This document shows positions 1 through 7,009 of a stretch of 9,568 nucleotides of DNA, piece after piece (position 1 is the first letter of the stretch; every line of letters begins with the position of its first letter). Source of the DNA: Lachnospiraceae bacterium (lineage in GTDB: Bacteria > Bacillota_A > Clostridia > Lachnospirales > Lachnospiraceae); the NCBI GenBank assembly GCA_017614185.1, contig JAGACI010000219.1, positions 1 to 9,568 on the forward strand. The letters are read 5' to 3'. Under the pieces are notes generated by a model, which was given only the letters and a program-made list of their open reading frames with translations, was not told where the DNA came from and made no database searches. Position numbers and translations under genes: made by a program.

Positions 1-745
1 GCTCTCCAAGTTCAACCAGAGCATGTATGAAGCAGGTCTTTACAACGATGAGTTAACAACAAACTACAACGAGCGTGACTCCCGTATGCAGCAGGGTACA
101 TACCTCTGGGTTGAGGGTTCACTCGGAAAAGAGAACGAGATTATCTCTTCCGTACGTGGTAACGCTCCCGATGCAGTTCTTAAGTCATACCTTCTCAACC
201 CTACAGCTGACAAGTACATCACAGCTTGTGGCGGTGAGGTTCTCTGCGTACCTTACTCAGCAGAAAACCCTGAAGGCGCTATGAAGTTCCTCAACTGGTT
301 ATACAAGAGCCAGGAGAACTACCTCTTCGCTCTCTACGGACCCGAAGGTGAGAACTACACAGTACAGGACGGCAGAATCGTTCTTAACGACCCCTCATTC
401 GAAGGCTACTTCTATGAGTGGATGTTCAGAAACGCTAACTACACAATGTTCACATCTGATATCTCTGATGACTTCATCAAGACATATGAGACATGGGATG
501 ACAACGCTAAGACATCTGACGTTATCGCTTTCCATTTCGACAACTCCAACGTTCTTGAGATCGAGACAGACTGTAACGAAGTTATCAAGCAGGAGTTCAC
601 TCCCATTGAGTGTGGTTATGTTGATTTCGACACAAACTACCCTGTAGCTCTTGAGCACTTAAAGGCAGCAGGTATTGATGAGTACGTAGCAGAAGTTCAG
701 CGTCAGCTTGACGAGTTCTTCGCAGCAAACGGCTACAATCACTAA
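1..745 (+). CDS. Extracellular sugar-binding protein of an ABC transporter, LipO/DUF3502 type (3' part only)
   Basis: The reading frame is open from base 2, so the gene begins upstream of the window; about 247 C-terminal residues are present. The C-terminal ~70 residues (from about base 525) match my memory of the DUF3502 domain that ends LipO-type solute-binding proteins: an 'FHFD' motif, then 'GYVD', then 'LKAAGIDEY' and 'QRQLDEFF'. Upstream, 'NWLYKSQENY' and 'YGPEGENYTVQDG' are also typical of this family. The family binds oligosaccharides outside the membrane and hands them to LplB/YtcP-like permeases; no permease lies in the window, so any would be upstream. Codon choice is extreme: 20 of 21 Asn codons are AAC, suggesting very high expression. 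The gene is followed by a strong hairpin and then a surface glycan protein. The family call is strong; the ligand is unknown. Confidence 0.88.
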   Translation, partial: LSKFNQSMYEAGLYNDELTTNYNERDSRMQQGTYLWVEGSLGKENEIISSVRGNAPDAVLKSYLLNPTADKYITACGGEVLCVPYSAENPEGAMKFLNWLYKSQENYLFALYGPEGENYTVQDGRIVLNDPSFEGYFYEWMFRNANYTMFTSDISDDFIKTYETWDDNAKTSDVIAFHFDNSNVLEIETDCNEVIKQEFTPIECGYVDFDTNYPVALEHLKAAGIDEYVAEVQRQLDEFFAANGYNH

Positions 746-775
746 TTACGGGTTTAAGTAATTAATAAGCTAACG

Positions 776-810
776 ACAACAGGCAGGATTTACATCTTCC
801 TGCCTGTTGT
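776..810 (+). terminator. Intercistronic hairpin with 13-bp perfect stem
   Basis: Bases 776-788 (ACAACAGGCAGGA) are the exact reverse complement of 798-810, around a 9-nt loop. Only two T residues follow the stem directly, although the right arm itself ends in TGTTGT. It is therefore either a leaky terminator or a 3'-end stabiliser. It lies between the stop of the binding-protein gene and the ribosome binding site of the next gene. No promoter fits in the 18 bases between hairpin and start codon, so downstream genes probably depend on read-through. Confidence 0.6.
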
Positions 811-828
811 TTAACGATAGGAGATACA

Positions 829-3800
829 ATGAAGCGTTTGTTAAAGAAAATCACCATTATTGTAGCGGCATTCTCACTGTTTACCCCATTTCTGAATTCC
901 TTATTCTTACCCCAAGTTAAAGCAGAAGAGAATGCCCCTATCGTTATTGATGGTGAAGGGGAAGACTGGAATTACATTGCGCCGATATATAGCGGCGGCG
1001 GAGTTATCAACAAGGTATCAGCATTTGTAACAGAGGATAAGCTCTATGGAAAGATGCAGCTGTCCACTTCCGGAAACTTTGATACCTGGCATATTTACTT
1101 TGAAACTGACGGAGATACAACCAACCACCTTTACAAATCAGGTGCTGACTTCTTACTTGAAACAGATATTCTTTACGAATACAAAGGGGATTCAGGTGAG
1201 TGGGACGGCCTCGAGGGAATGGCTGTAGCTGTAGAAGACAAGCTCTCAAAGGATAGAAAAATGTTAGAGTTCGCTATTCCTTTGGAAGCATTTGGAAATC
1301 CCGAGAAAATCGGAATTCACTGTGCAACGGTAGCCAACTGGGCAGATGTTGCTAACAACCCTGAAAATCAGGACGAATACCTGGATGTTCCTTCATTTGA
1401 GGAAGTTTACAACGAAGAAGAGATGGTTGGTCTTACAGAAGAAGAGCAGCTTGCATATTTTGCATCCAAGCAGTTCGCAGGCACCAAAGATCAATGGGAT
1501 TCCATTATGTATGATGCCGTTTTCAGGAACTCAAATCTTAAGAATCTTAAGGCCGTAACAGACGGCGATACACTTTATATCTCGGTTGAGGCAAAGGCAC
1601 TCAGCAATAACTTTACAGTTTTTGTCAACACCGATAAGGCCACATATGAAGTAAAAGCAAACGGCTGCGTATACCACACGGTCAACGGTAAGAAGATGGA
1701 TATGGGTACTCAGACAGAGGGCTCATTCAAGTCCGACACAGGATTTGAAGTGGCAATTCCCGTTGAAATTTTCGAGGGAAATACAGATAAATTTGAAATC
1801 TACATTGACGAAGAGGGCGAGCGCCTTCCCGACAATGAGGGCGAGAAACTTGTAGTTACCGCTCCCATCAGAGAGGAAGCTCCCAAGATTACAACAGACG
1901 GTGATCCTTCCGACTGGGCAGGAATCAAACCCATCGGAAAGGGCGAAGGAACACTCGGCGACCTTTATGCTTTCAGAGATAATGACGCCCTTCACGTTAT
2001 GACTTACATAAAAGGTGTTGAAGACCCTGAGTCAAGCGCTGCTTACACCACAAGCTTATTTATAAGCGTTGATAACGATGATAAGACAGGTTTCCAGCAT
2101 TCAGGATATGCAACACACAACTCAGGTGATGTTCTTGTTCAGGACTGGCATTCATACGGCCCCGACAGAAACCTTGAGATTTTCTACACAGCTGACCCCG
2201 TAATCCTTGAGTGGAACATGAAGAACTTCACAAACTCAGTTGAAGGTTACGAGAAGGCAATCGGTGCAACAAGCACACCCGGCGTATACTGTGCAGAGTA
2301 CCTTGTTCCGATTGAGACACTTCAGGGAATCACACCCGGAATCAGCGACCAGCTTTACATCTGTATCGACAGAAACGACGTACAGACAGACGAAGAGACA
2401 TATGAGCGTCTTACTCCCGAAGGATTCACTCCTGCAAGAGATTCGAAGAACGGCTCATTTGCAAAGGTTCCCAAGTACAACACAACATTCGACATCACAA
2501 TGGGTGATTCGGATCTCAGTGACTGGGAGAGCGTTCCTGTTTGCTTAAAGCACGAGAACACAACAAACCTTATCGCAGTTAAATCTGATGAGAAGCTCTA
2601 CACAATGGTTACAGCACCCGGAGACCTCTCAACAGTAAACAAGTATTACATCGCAACAGACAAAGACGGATACACGGTAGACGGCAAAGAGAATGTTTCT
2701 TATGTAGTAGAAAAGGGCGTTCTTTATGAAGTAACAGCTGATGATACTCTTGCCGATGAAGGTGTAGACATCTATCAAAGATATGAAACAGACAACGTAC
2801 TTATGCAGATTTACCTTGAGAAGATCGGTAACCCTGCAAAGGTAAGCGTTGCGGTTGATTCCAATAACGGCGAGTATGTTCTTCCCGAAAGCGGAATGCT
2901 CGCAGTAACAAAGTCAATTGAAGAGTCAAGAGACGAGGGAGTGTTCTATCCCGTAGAAAGCTTTGAGTTCTTCAATAACCCGTTCAAAGGATGGGTAGGC
3001 TGGGCAGATACCCTTGAAGGTGACGTTGATACAGTTGCTTCCGAGCATAACCTTGTATACGTTGACTACAAGTGGAGTGAGCTCGAGCCTGAAAAAGGCA
3101 AGTACGCTTTCGATGAAATCGAGAAGCAGTACCAGTTTGACAAGTGGACGAAACAGGGCTATCGAATGGTAATCCGTTTCGTTATGGATAACCCCAATAT
3201 CCTTGACGGCGATCCCGACAAGGAGAGAATGGATATTCCCGAATGGCTCTACAAAGAGCTTGAGGAAGAGAATGCCGAGGGTGAAGGTGCAGGTACCTTC
3301 TATCTTGGACAAAGCATCAAGGATTTACTTGGCGGATGCGGTTTCTCACCCAACTACAAGTCCCCCAAACTCCTTGAGTACCATGCAAACATAGTCAAGG
3401 CTTTGGCAGAAAGATATGATGATCCTTCAATCTGCGCATACGTAGAAGTAGGAAGCCTTGGTCACTGGGCTGAGTTCCATACATGGCCTACAGGAACAGG
3501 TGAGTTCCCTGATCCCGAACTTGCACAGCAGTACATGCAGCACTATGTAGATAATTTCCACAACGTTAAGGTTGGTATCAGAAAGCCTTACGCAGTAGCT
3601 GCAGAGAATAACTGGGGGCTTTACAATGATATCTTCGGTGTAACATCCGATGGCGGTACACCTACTTTCCTTGAGTGGGCTGCAACCGGTAATACAGATA
3701 TGCCCGGTTCAACAGAAGAAGACATTGCGGCATCAGCAATGCCCGAGTGGTGGAAACTTAACTACTCAGGTGGTGAGTTCGCAAACGGCGACTTCAGAAC

Positions 3801-4509
3801 CAATGCTCTCGATGAGAATATCTGCGCAGTACTTGCACAGATTCGTGACAGCCATACAACATGGCTCGGACCTTGCTCGGCTTGTGACTTCAAGATCGGC
3901 GATCCTGAGTACGACAAGTTTAAGTACAACATCGAGACAATGTTTAAGACAATGGGTTATCGCTACAACCTCTTCTCAATTACTGAAGGCGACCTTAACC
4001 AGGGAAGCAACACTATTGAGATGACATGGAATAACTCCGGTGTAGCACCCATCTACTATAACTGCCCCGTATCATTAATCCTTAAGGATGCAAGCGGAAA
4101 CGCTGTTTACGAGCAGGCTATAGACACAGATACAACAAAATGGCTTCCCGGAAGAACCAATGTGAAGGCAGAGTTTAATATCCCTGCAGATGTAGCTCTC
4201 GGCGAGTACACTCTTGCAGTTAAGATGGTTACTCCCGATTCACAGGCTCAGGTTATCAAACTTGCCATGGAAAACGGCAACGAAGACGGAAGTTATGATT
4301 TATACAAGCTTACGGTAAATGAAGGCGTGGCAGTTGAAGAAACTGCAGAAACCACAGAGGAAACTGCAGACGAAGCTCCCGCAGAAGAGACCGCAAGCGC
4401 AGAAACTACCAAGACAAGTGCTACCCCGTTTGTAATCGGTGGTGGAGTTATAGCGGCAGGAATCGCAGCGGTAGCAGTATTACGTACTAAGAAAAGAGGA
4501 AAAAAATGA
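829..4509 (+). CDS. Large secreted, membrane-tethered protein with CBM9/DOMON-like modules and a DUF4832 glycoside-hydrolase-like region
   Basis: This 1226-residue protein starts with a signal peptide (about 1-32, likely cleaved after VKA). Three beta-sandwich units open with a D-G-x(3)-D-W-like motif (about 41-47, 357-363, 560-566); another beta-rich unit lies near 227-340. These resemble CBM9/DOMON-like carbohydrate-binding modules. From about 705 a barrel-like region begins ('NPFKGW', 717-722) and contains 'GSLGHWAEFH' (875-884), which I align with the G-x-W-G-E motif of DUF4832/DUF4874 proteins. DUF4832 itself spans about 920-1160, with 'YNDIFG' (932-937), 'GGEF' (981-984) and 'TWNNSGVAP' (1066-1074). 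Glu882 and Glu983 (or Glu873) are candidate catalytic acids, by inference only. A Glu/Thr/Ala-rich linker (about 1168-1200) leads to one membrane helix (1201-1218) and a basic tail; there is no LPXTG. AGGAG at 819-823 supports the start. It probably binds or cleaves a glycan on the cell surface; the activity is unproven. Confidence 0.8.
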   Translation: MKRLLKKITIIVAAFSLFTPFLNSLFLPQVKAEENAPIVIDGEGEDWNYIAPIYSGGGVINKVSAFVTEDKLYGKMQLSTSGNFDTWHIYFETDGDTTNHLYKSGADFLLETDILYEYKGDSGEWDGLEGMAVAVEDKLSKDRKMLEFAIPLEAFGNPEKIGIHCATVANWADVANNPENQDEYLDVPSFEEVYNEEEMVGLTEEEQLAYFASKQFAGTKDQWDSIMYDAVFRNSNLKNLKAVTDGDTLYISVEAKALSNNFTVFVNTDKATYEVKANGCVYHTVNGKKMDMGTQTEGSFKSDTGFEVAIPVEIFEGNTDKFEIYIDEEGERLPDNEGEKLVVTAPIREEAPKITTDGDPSDWAGIKPIGKGEGTLGDLYAFRDNDALHVMTYIKGVEDPESSAAYTTSLFISVDNDDKTGFQHSGYATHNSGDVLVQDWHSYGPDRNLEIFYTADPVILEWNMKNFTNSVEGYEKAIGATSTPGVYCAEYLVPIETLQGITPGISDQLYICIDRNDVQTDEETYERLTPEGFTPARDSKNGSFAKVPKYNTTFDITMGDSDLSDWESVPVCLKHENTTNLIAVKSDEKLYTMVTAPGDLSTVNKYYIATDKDGYTVDGKENVSYVVEKGVLYEVTADDTLADEGVDIYQRYETDNVLMQIYLEKIGNPAKVSVAVDSNNGEYVLPESGMLAVTKSIEESRDEGVFYPVESFEFFNNPFKGWVGWADTLEGDVDTVASEHNLVYVDYKWSELEPEKGKYAFDEIEKQYQFDKWTKQGYRMVIRFVMDNPNILDGDPDKERMDIPEWLYKELEEENAEGEGAGTFYLGQSIKDLLGGCGFSPNYKSPKLLEYHANIVKALAERYDDPSICAYVEVGSLGHWAEFHTWPTGTGEFPDPELAQQYMQHYVDNFHNVKVGIRKPYAVAAENNWGLYNDIFGVTSDGGTPTFLEWAATGNTDMPGSTEEDIAASAMPEWWKLNYSGGEFANGDFRTNALDENICAVLAQIRDSHTTWLGPCSACDFKIGDPEYDKFKYNIETMFKTMGYRYNLFSITEGDLNQGSNTIEMTWNNSGVAPIYYNCPVSLILKDASGNAVYEQAIDTDTTKWLPGRTNVKAEFNIPADVALGEYTLAVKMVTPDSQAQVIKLAMENGNEDGSYDLYKLTVNEGVAVEETAETTEETADEAPAEETASAETTKTSATPFVIGGGVIAAGIAAVAVLRTKKRGKK

Positions 4510-5744
4510 AACTGGCATTAATAGGAGCAGGACAAAGAGGCAGTATTTACGCGCAATATGCAAAGGAAAAATGCAATGCGGAGATAGTAGCTGTAGTAGA
4601 TATCAGCGAAGAAAAAAGAGAGGCGGCCGCAAAGAAGTTTGATGTTCCCGCGAATATGCTTTTCGATAATGTAGATGATTTCTACAAGCTTGGCAAGATT
4701 GCAGATGCTGTAATCCTTGCGACAATGGACAGAGATCACTTTAAGCATGTTATGCCTGCAATCGATCTTGAATATGACATTTTGCTTGAGAAGCCCATCT
4801 CTCCCGACATTAAGGAGTGCTTAAAGATTCAGGAGAATGCGCACAAGCATGGAGTAAAGATTGTGGTTTGCCACGTTCTTCGTTACACCAAGTTCTTCTC
4901 AACAATCAAGCAGATTATCGATTCAGGAGAGCTTGGAAAGATTGTTACCATTCAGCATGCAGAGAATGTCGGAAACTTCCATATGGCACACTCCTTTGTA
5001 CGTGGTAACTGGAGAAACAGTGACGAATCAAGCCCTATTATCATGCAGAAATCCTGCCATGATATGGATATTCTCCTTTGGCTTGTAGACAGCAATTGTA
5101 AGGAGATTTCTTCCTTTGGTAATCTTTCTTACTTCAGAGAAGAGAATGCACCTGCAGGAAGCACGGCACGCTGTCTTGACTGCCCTGTAGCCGACAAGTG
5201 CAGATTCGATGTAAGAAAAGCATATATGCCTATCATGGGCGACTGGCCGGCAACCGTTCTTACCGAGGACCAGACTGAGGAAGGACTTTTGAAGGCATTA
5301 AGAGAGGGCCCTTATGGCAGATGCGTATACAGATGCGACAACAATGTATGCGATAACCAGATTACCAACATTCTCTTTGAGAACGGTGTAACAGCAACAT
5401 TCCATCTTTCAGGCCTTACCAACAAGATGCATCGTACAATAAAGGTTATGTGTGAGAACGGTGATATTTTTGGTGATGACTCCGAAGATTTCGTAACAGT
5501 TACTCATTACTCAGCAAACCACAAGTACGAGGGTGAAGTTACAAAGGTTCCCGTAAACAACGAGGAAGGCTTCCACGGCGGCGGAGACTACAGACTTGTT
5601 ATGGACTTCATGGAGGCACTTGGCAATAAGGGCGCTGAGCTTCGTTCTTCAATCGACCGTTCAATCGAGAGCCACTTAATGGCTTACGCTGCTGAACAGG
5701 CTCGTGTGAACGACGTTATTATTCACATGGAGGATATCAGATAG
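4506..5744 (+). CDS. Gfo/Idh/MocA family NAD(P)-dependent oxidoreductase, cysteine-cluster subgroup
   Basis: The 412-residue protein has an N-terminal Rossmann fold with the nucleotide-binding motif G7-A-G-Q-R-G12 and an acidic residue (Asp32) ending the second strand, which favours NAD(H). The family signature E95-K96-P97 is present; the Lys is the usual catalytic or cofactor-contacting residue. H185-D-M-D188 matches the conserved His/Asp active-site region. A Cys cluster follows: C223-x2-C226-x5-C232 and, after about 40 residues, 'YGRCVYRCDN' with C273 and C277. I recognise this as a recurring Firmicutes subgroup whose substrates are mostly unassigned. The family oxidises or reduces sugars, inositols or their derivatives; a few relatives (GH109) cleave alpha-GalNAc using NAD. 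The start overlaps the previous stop as ATGA, with AGAGGA at 4495-4500, so translation is probably coupled. It likely acts in the cytoplasm on the sugar imported or released by the operon. Confidence 0.88.
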   Translation: MKLALIGAGQRGSIYAQYAKEKCNAEIVAVVDISEEKREAAAKKFDVPANMLFDNVDDFYKLGKIADAVILATMDRDHFKHVMPAIDLEYDILLEKPISPDIKECLKIQENAHKHGVKIVVCHVLRYTKFFSTIKQIIDSGELGKIVTIQHAENVGNFHMAHSFVRGNWRNSDESSPIIMQKSCHDMDILLWLVDSNCKEISSFGNLSYFREENAPAGSTARCLDCPVADKCRFDVRKAYMPIMGDWPATVLTEDQTEEGLLKALREGPYGRCVYRCDNNVCDNQITNILFENGVTATFHLSGLTNKMHRTIKVMCENGDIFGDDSEDFVTVTHYSANHKYEGEVTKVPVNNEEGFHGGGDYRLVMDFMEALGNKGAELRSSIDRSIESHLMAYAAEQARVNDVIIHMEDIR

Positions 5745-5745
5745 T

Positions 5746-6843
5746 ATGACACCTGTTGAGGCTTGTAAATATTTTAAACTTGAGGGAGAGGTTAAGGACT
5801 GTTCCAAGTACGGAAACGGTCATATAAATGACACCTACCTTGTTGTCTGCAATAAGGCAGACGGCTCGGAAGTTAAATACATCTTGCAGCAGGTTCACTG
5901 TTCAATCTTCAAAGATCCCGCAGGTCTTATGGAGAACATCAAGAAGGTTACATCCTTCCTCAGAGAAAAAATAGTTGCTGTAGGCGGAGATCCGATGAGA
6001 GAAACAATGAATCTCATCCCTACCGTATCAGGCAATATCTTTGAAAAAGATGAGAGCGGTGACATCTGGAGAGCATATGTATTTATTGACAAAGCTACCT
6101 GCTTTGACAAGGTTGAAAAGCCTGAGGACTTCTACCAGAGCGCTTATGCATTCGGTAAGTTCCAGAATCTCCTCGCAGATTTTGATGCATCAACACTTAC
6201 AGAGACCATTGTAGACTTCCACAACACAGCAGTAAGATTCGAGAGATTCAAGACTGTTGTTTCCGAAGATAAGATGGGAAGAGCCAAGGAAGTGGCTGAT
6301 GAAATCAAGTTCTGCATGGACAGAGCAGAGGATATGAGCAGATGTGTGAACATGCTTAAAGAAGGCAAACTTCCTTTAAGAGTTACACACAATGACACCA
6401 AGCTTAACAACGTCATGATTGACGATGCTACAGGAAAGGGACTTTGCGTTATCGATCTTGATACCGTAATGCCCGGACTTTCCATAAATGATTTCGGTGA
6501 TTCCATAAGATTCGGTGCAAATACCGCCGTAGAGGACGAAACAGATTTGTCCAAGGTATCACTTTCACTTGAACTCTTTGAGACATATGCAAAGGGCTTC
6601 CTTGAGGGATGTGGCGGAAAGCTTACCAAGGAAGAACTTTCAATGCTTCCCATGGGTGCAAAGATGATGACTTTAGAGTGCGGTATGAGATTCCTAACCG
6701 ACTATCTTGAAGGGGATGTTTATTTTAAGACACATCGTCCCGGTCACAATCTTGACAGATGCCGTTGTCAGTTCGCTCTGGTAGCCGACATGGAAAAGAA
6801 GATGAGTGACATGGCAGGAATTATCGAGAAAATCGCAAATTAA
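5746..6843 (+). CDS. N-acetylhexosamine 1-kinase-like sugar kinase (aminoglycoside phosphotransferase fold)
   Basis: The 365-residue protein closely resembles bifidobacterial NahK/LnpB (about 360 residues) as I remember it, along its whole length. Shared features are 'YGNGHIND' near 22-29, 'YILQQV' (45-50), the catalytic-loop motif 'VTHNDTKLNN' (213-222, base Asp217), the metal-binding motif 'IDLDT' (236-240), 'FGDSIRFGA' (250-258) and 'ECGMRFLTDYLEGD' (311-324). NahK phosphorylates GalNAc or GlcNAc at the anomeric carbon with ATP, in galacto-N-biose/lacto-N-biose salvage. The start lies one base after the previous stop, with GGAGG at 5729-5733. A terminator follows, so this is the last gene of the unit. 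The usual partners (GH112 phosphorylase, uridylyltransferase, UDP-glucose epimerase) are not in the window, so the exact sugar may differ. The family is near certain and N-acetylhexosamine as substrate is likely. I withhold the symbol nahK because specificity is unproven. Confidence 0.87.
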   Translation: MTPVEACKYFKLEGEVKDCSKYGNGHINDTYLVVCNKADGSEVKYILQQVHCSIFKDPAGLMENIKKVTSFLREKIVAVGGDPMRETMNLIPTVSGNIFEKDESGDIWRAYVFIDKATCFDKVEKPEDFYQSAYAFGKFQNLLADFDASTLTETIVDFHNTAVRFERFKTVVSEDKMGRAKEVADEIKFCMDRAEDMSRCVNMLKEGKLPLRVTHNDTKLNNVMIDDATGKGLCVIDLDTVMPGLSINDFGDSIRFGANTAVEDETDLSKVSLSLELFETYAKGFLEGCGGKLTKEELSMLPMGAKMMTLECGMRFLTDYLEGDVYFKTHRPGHNLDRCRCQFALVADMEKKMSDMAGIIEKIAN

Positions 6844-6873
6844 TACGGTGTAAAAGGTGAAAACCTATAAAAC

Positions 6874-6908
6874 GGCGCGGTCGAATTCCCTACAGACTGC
6901 GCCTTTTT
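6874..6908 (+). terminator. Rho-independent terminator of the sugar operon
   Basis: A 9-bp stem pairs 6874-6882 (GGCGCGGTC) with 6895-6903 (GACTGCGCC), including one G-U pair, around a 12-nt loop. It is followed at once by five T residues (6904-6908). It lies 30 bases after the kinase stop and separates the sugar operon from the downstream lipoprotein gene. Confidence 0.88.
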
Positions 6909-6935
6909 ATATGTATAAAGAAGGATGAAAGGCGG

Positions 6936-6964
6936 TTGTGCTTTTTGCGATTTCCCTATACAAT
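6936..6964 (+). promoter_or_regulatory. Probable sigma-A-type promoter for the solitary binding lipoprotein
   Basis: TTGTGC (6936-6941) and TACAAT (6959-6964) are separated by 17 bases. The -10 box matches consensus at five of six positions, the -35 at only three. The preceding terminator makes a promoter necessary somewhere in this gap. Transcription would begin near 6971, leaving a leader of about 40 bases. Confidence 0.45.
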
Positions 6965-7009
6965 AGAACACTGTAGGAGTTTTTAAGAATTAAAGAAAAG
7001 GAATACAGA

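Noticed and set aside
2926..3312. 128-codon minus-strand open frame
   Set aside because: It lies inside the large surface-protein gene, whose plus-strand product has clear domain motifs through this region.
3769..3780. G-G-E-F tetrapeptide (residues 981-984 of the large surface protein), as in diguanylate cyclases
   Set aside because: It lies in an extracellular DUF4832 context, with none of the other GGDEF-domain motifs around it.
4506..5744. Calling the Gfo/Idh/MocA protein a GH109 alpha-N-acetylgalactosaminidase
   Set aside because: Tempting beside a NahK-like kinase, but the Cys-cluster subgroup differs from the GH109 enzymes I know, and the E-K-P signature is shared by ordinary dehydrogenases.
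6144..6653. 169-codon minus-strand open frame
   Set aside because: It lies entirely inside the NahK-like kinase gene, is Ser-rich low-complexity on translation, has no convincing ribosome binding site and matches no family I know.
6855..6866. Small AGGT-GAAA-ACCT hairpin with a GNRA-type loop after the kinase gene
   Set aside because: A 4-bp stem is too short to stand out from chance, and the real terminator follows at 6874.
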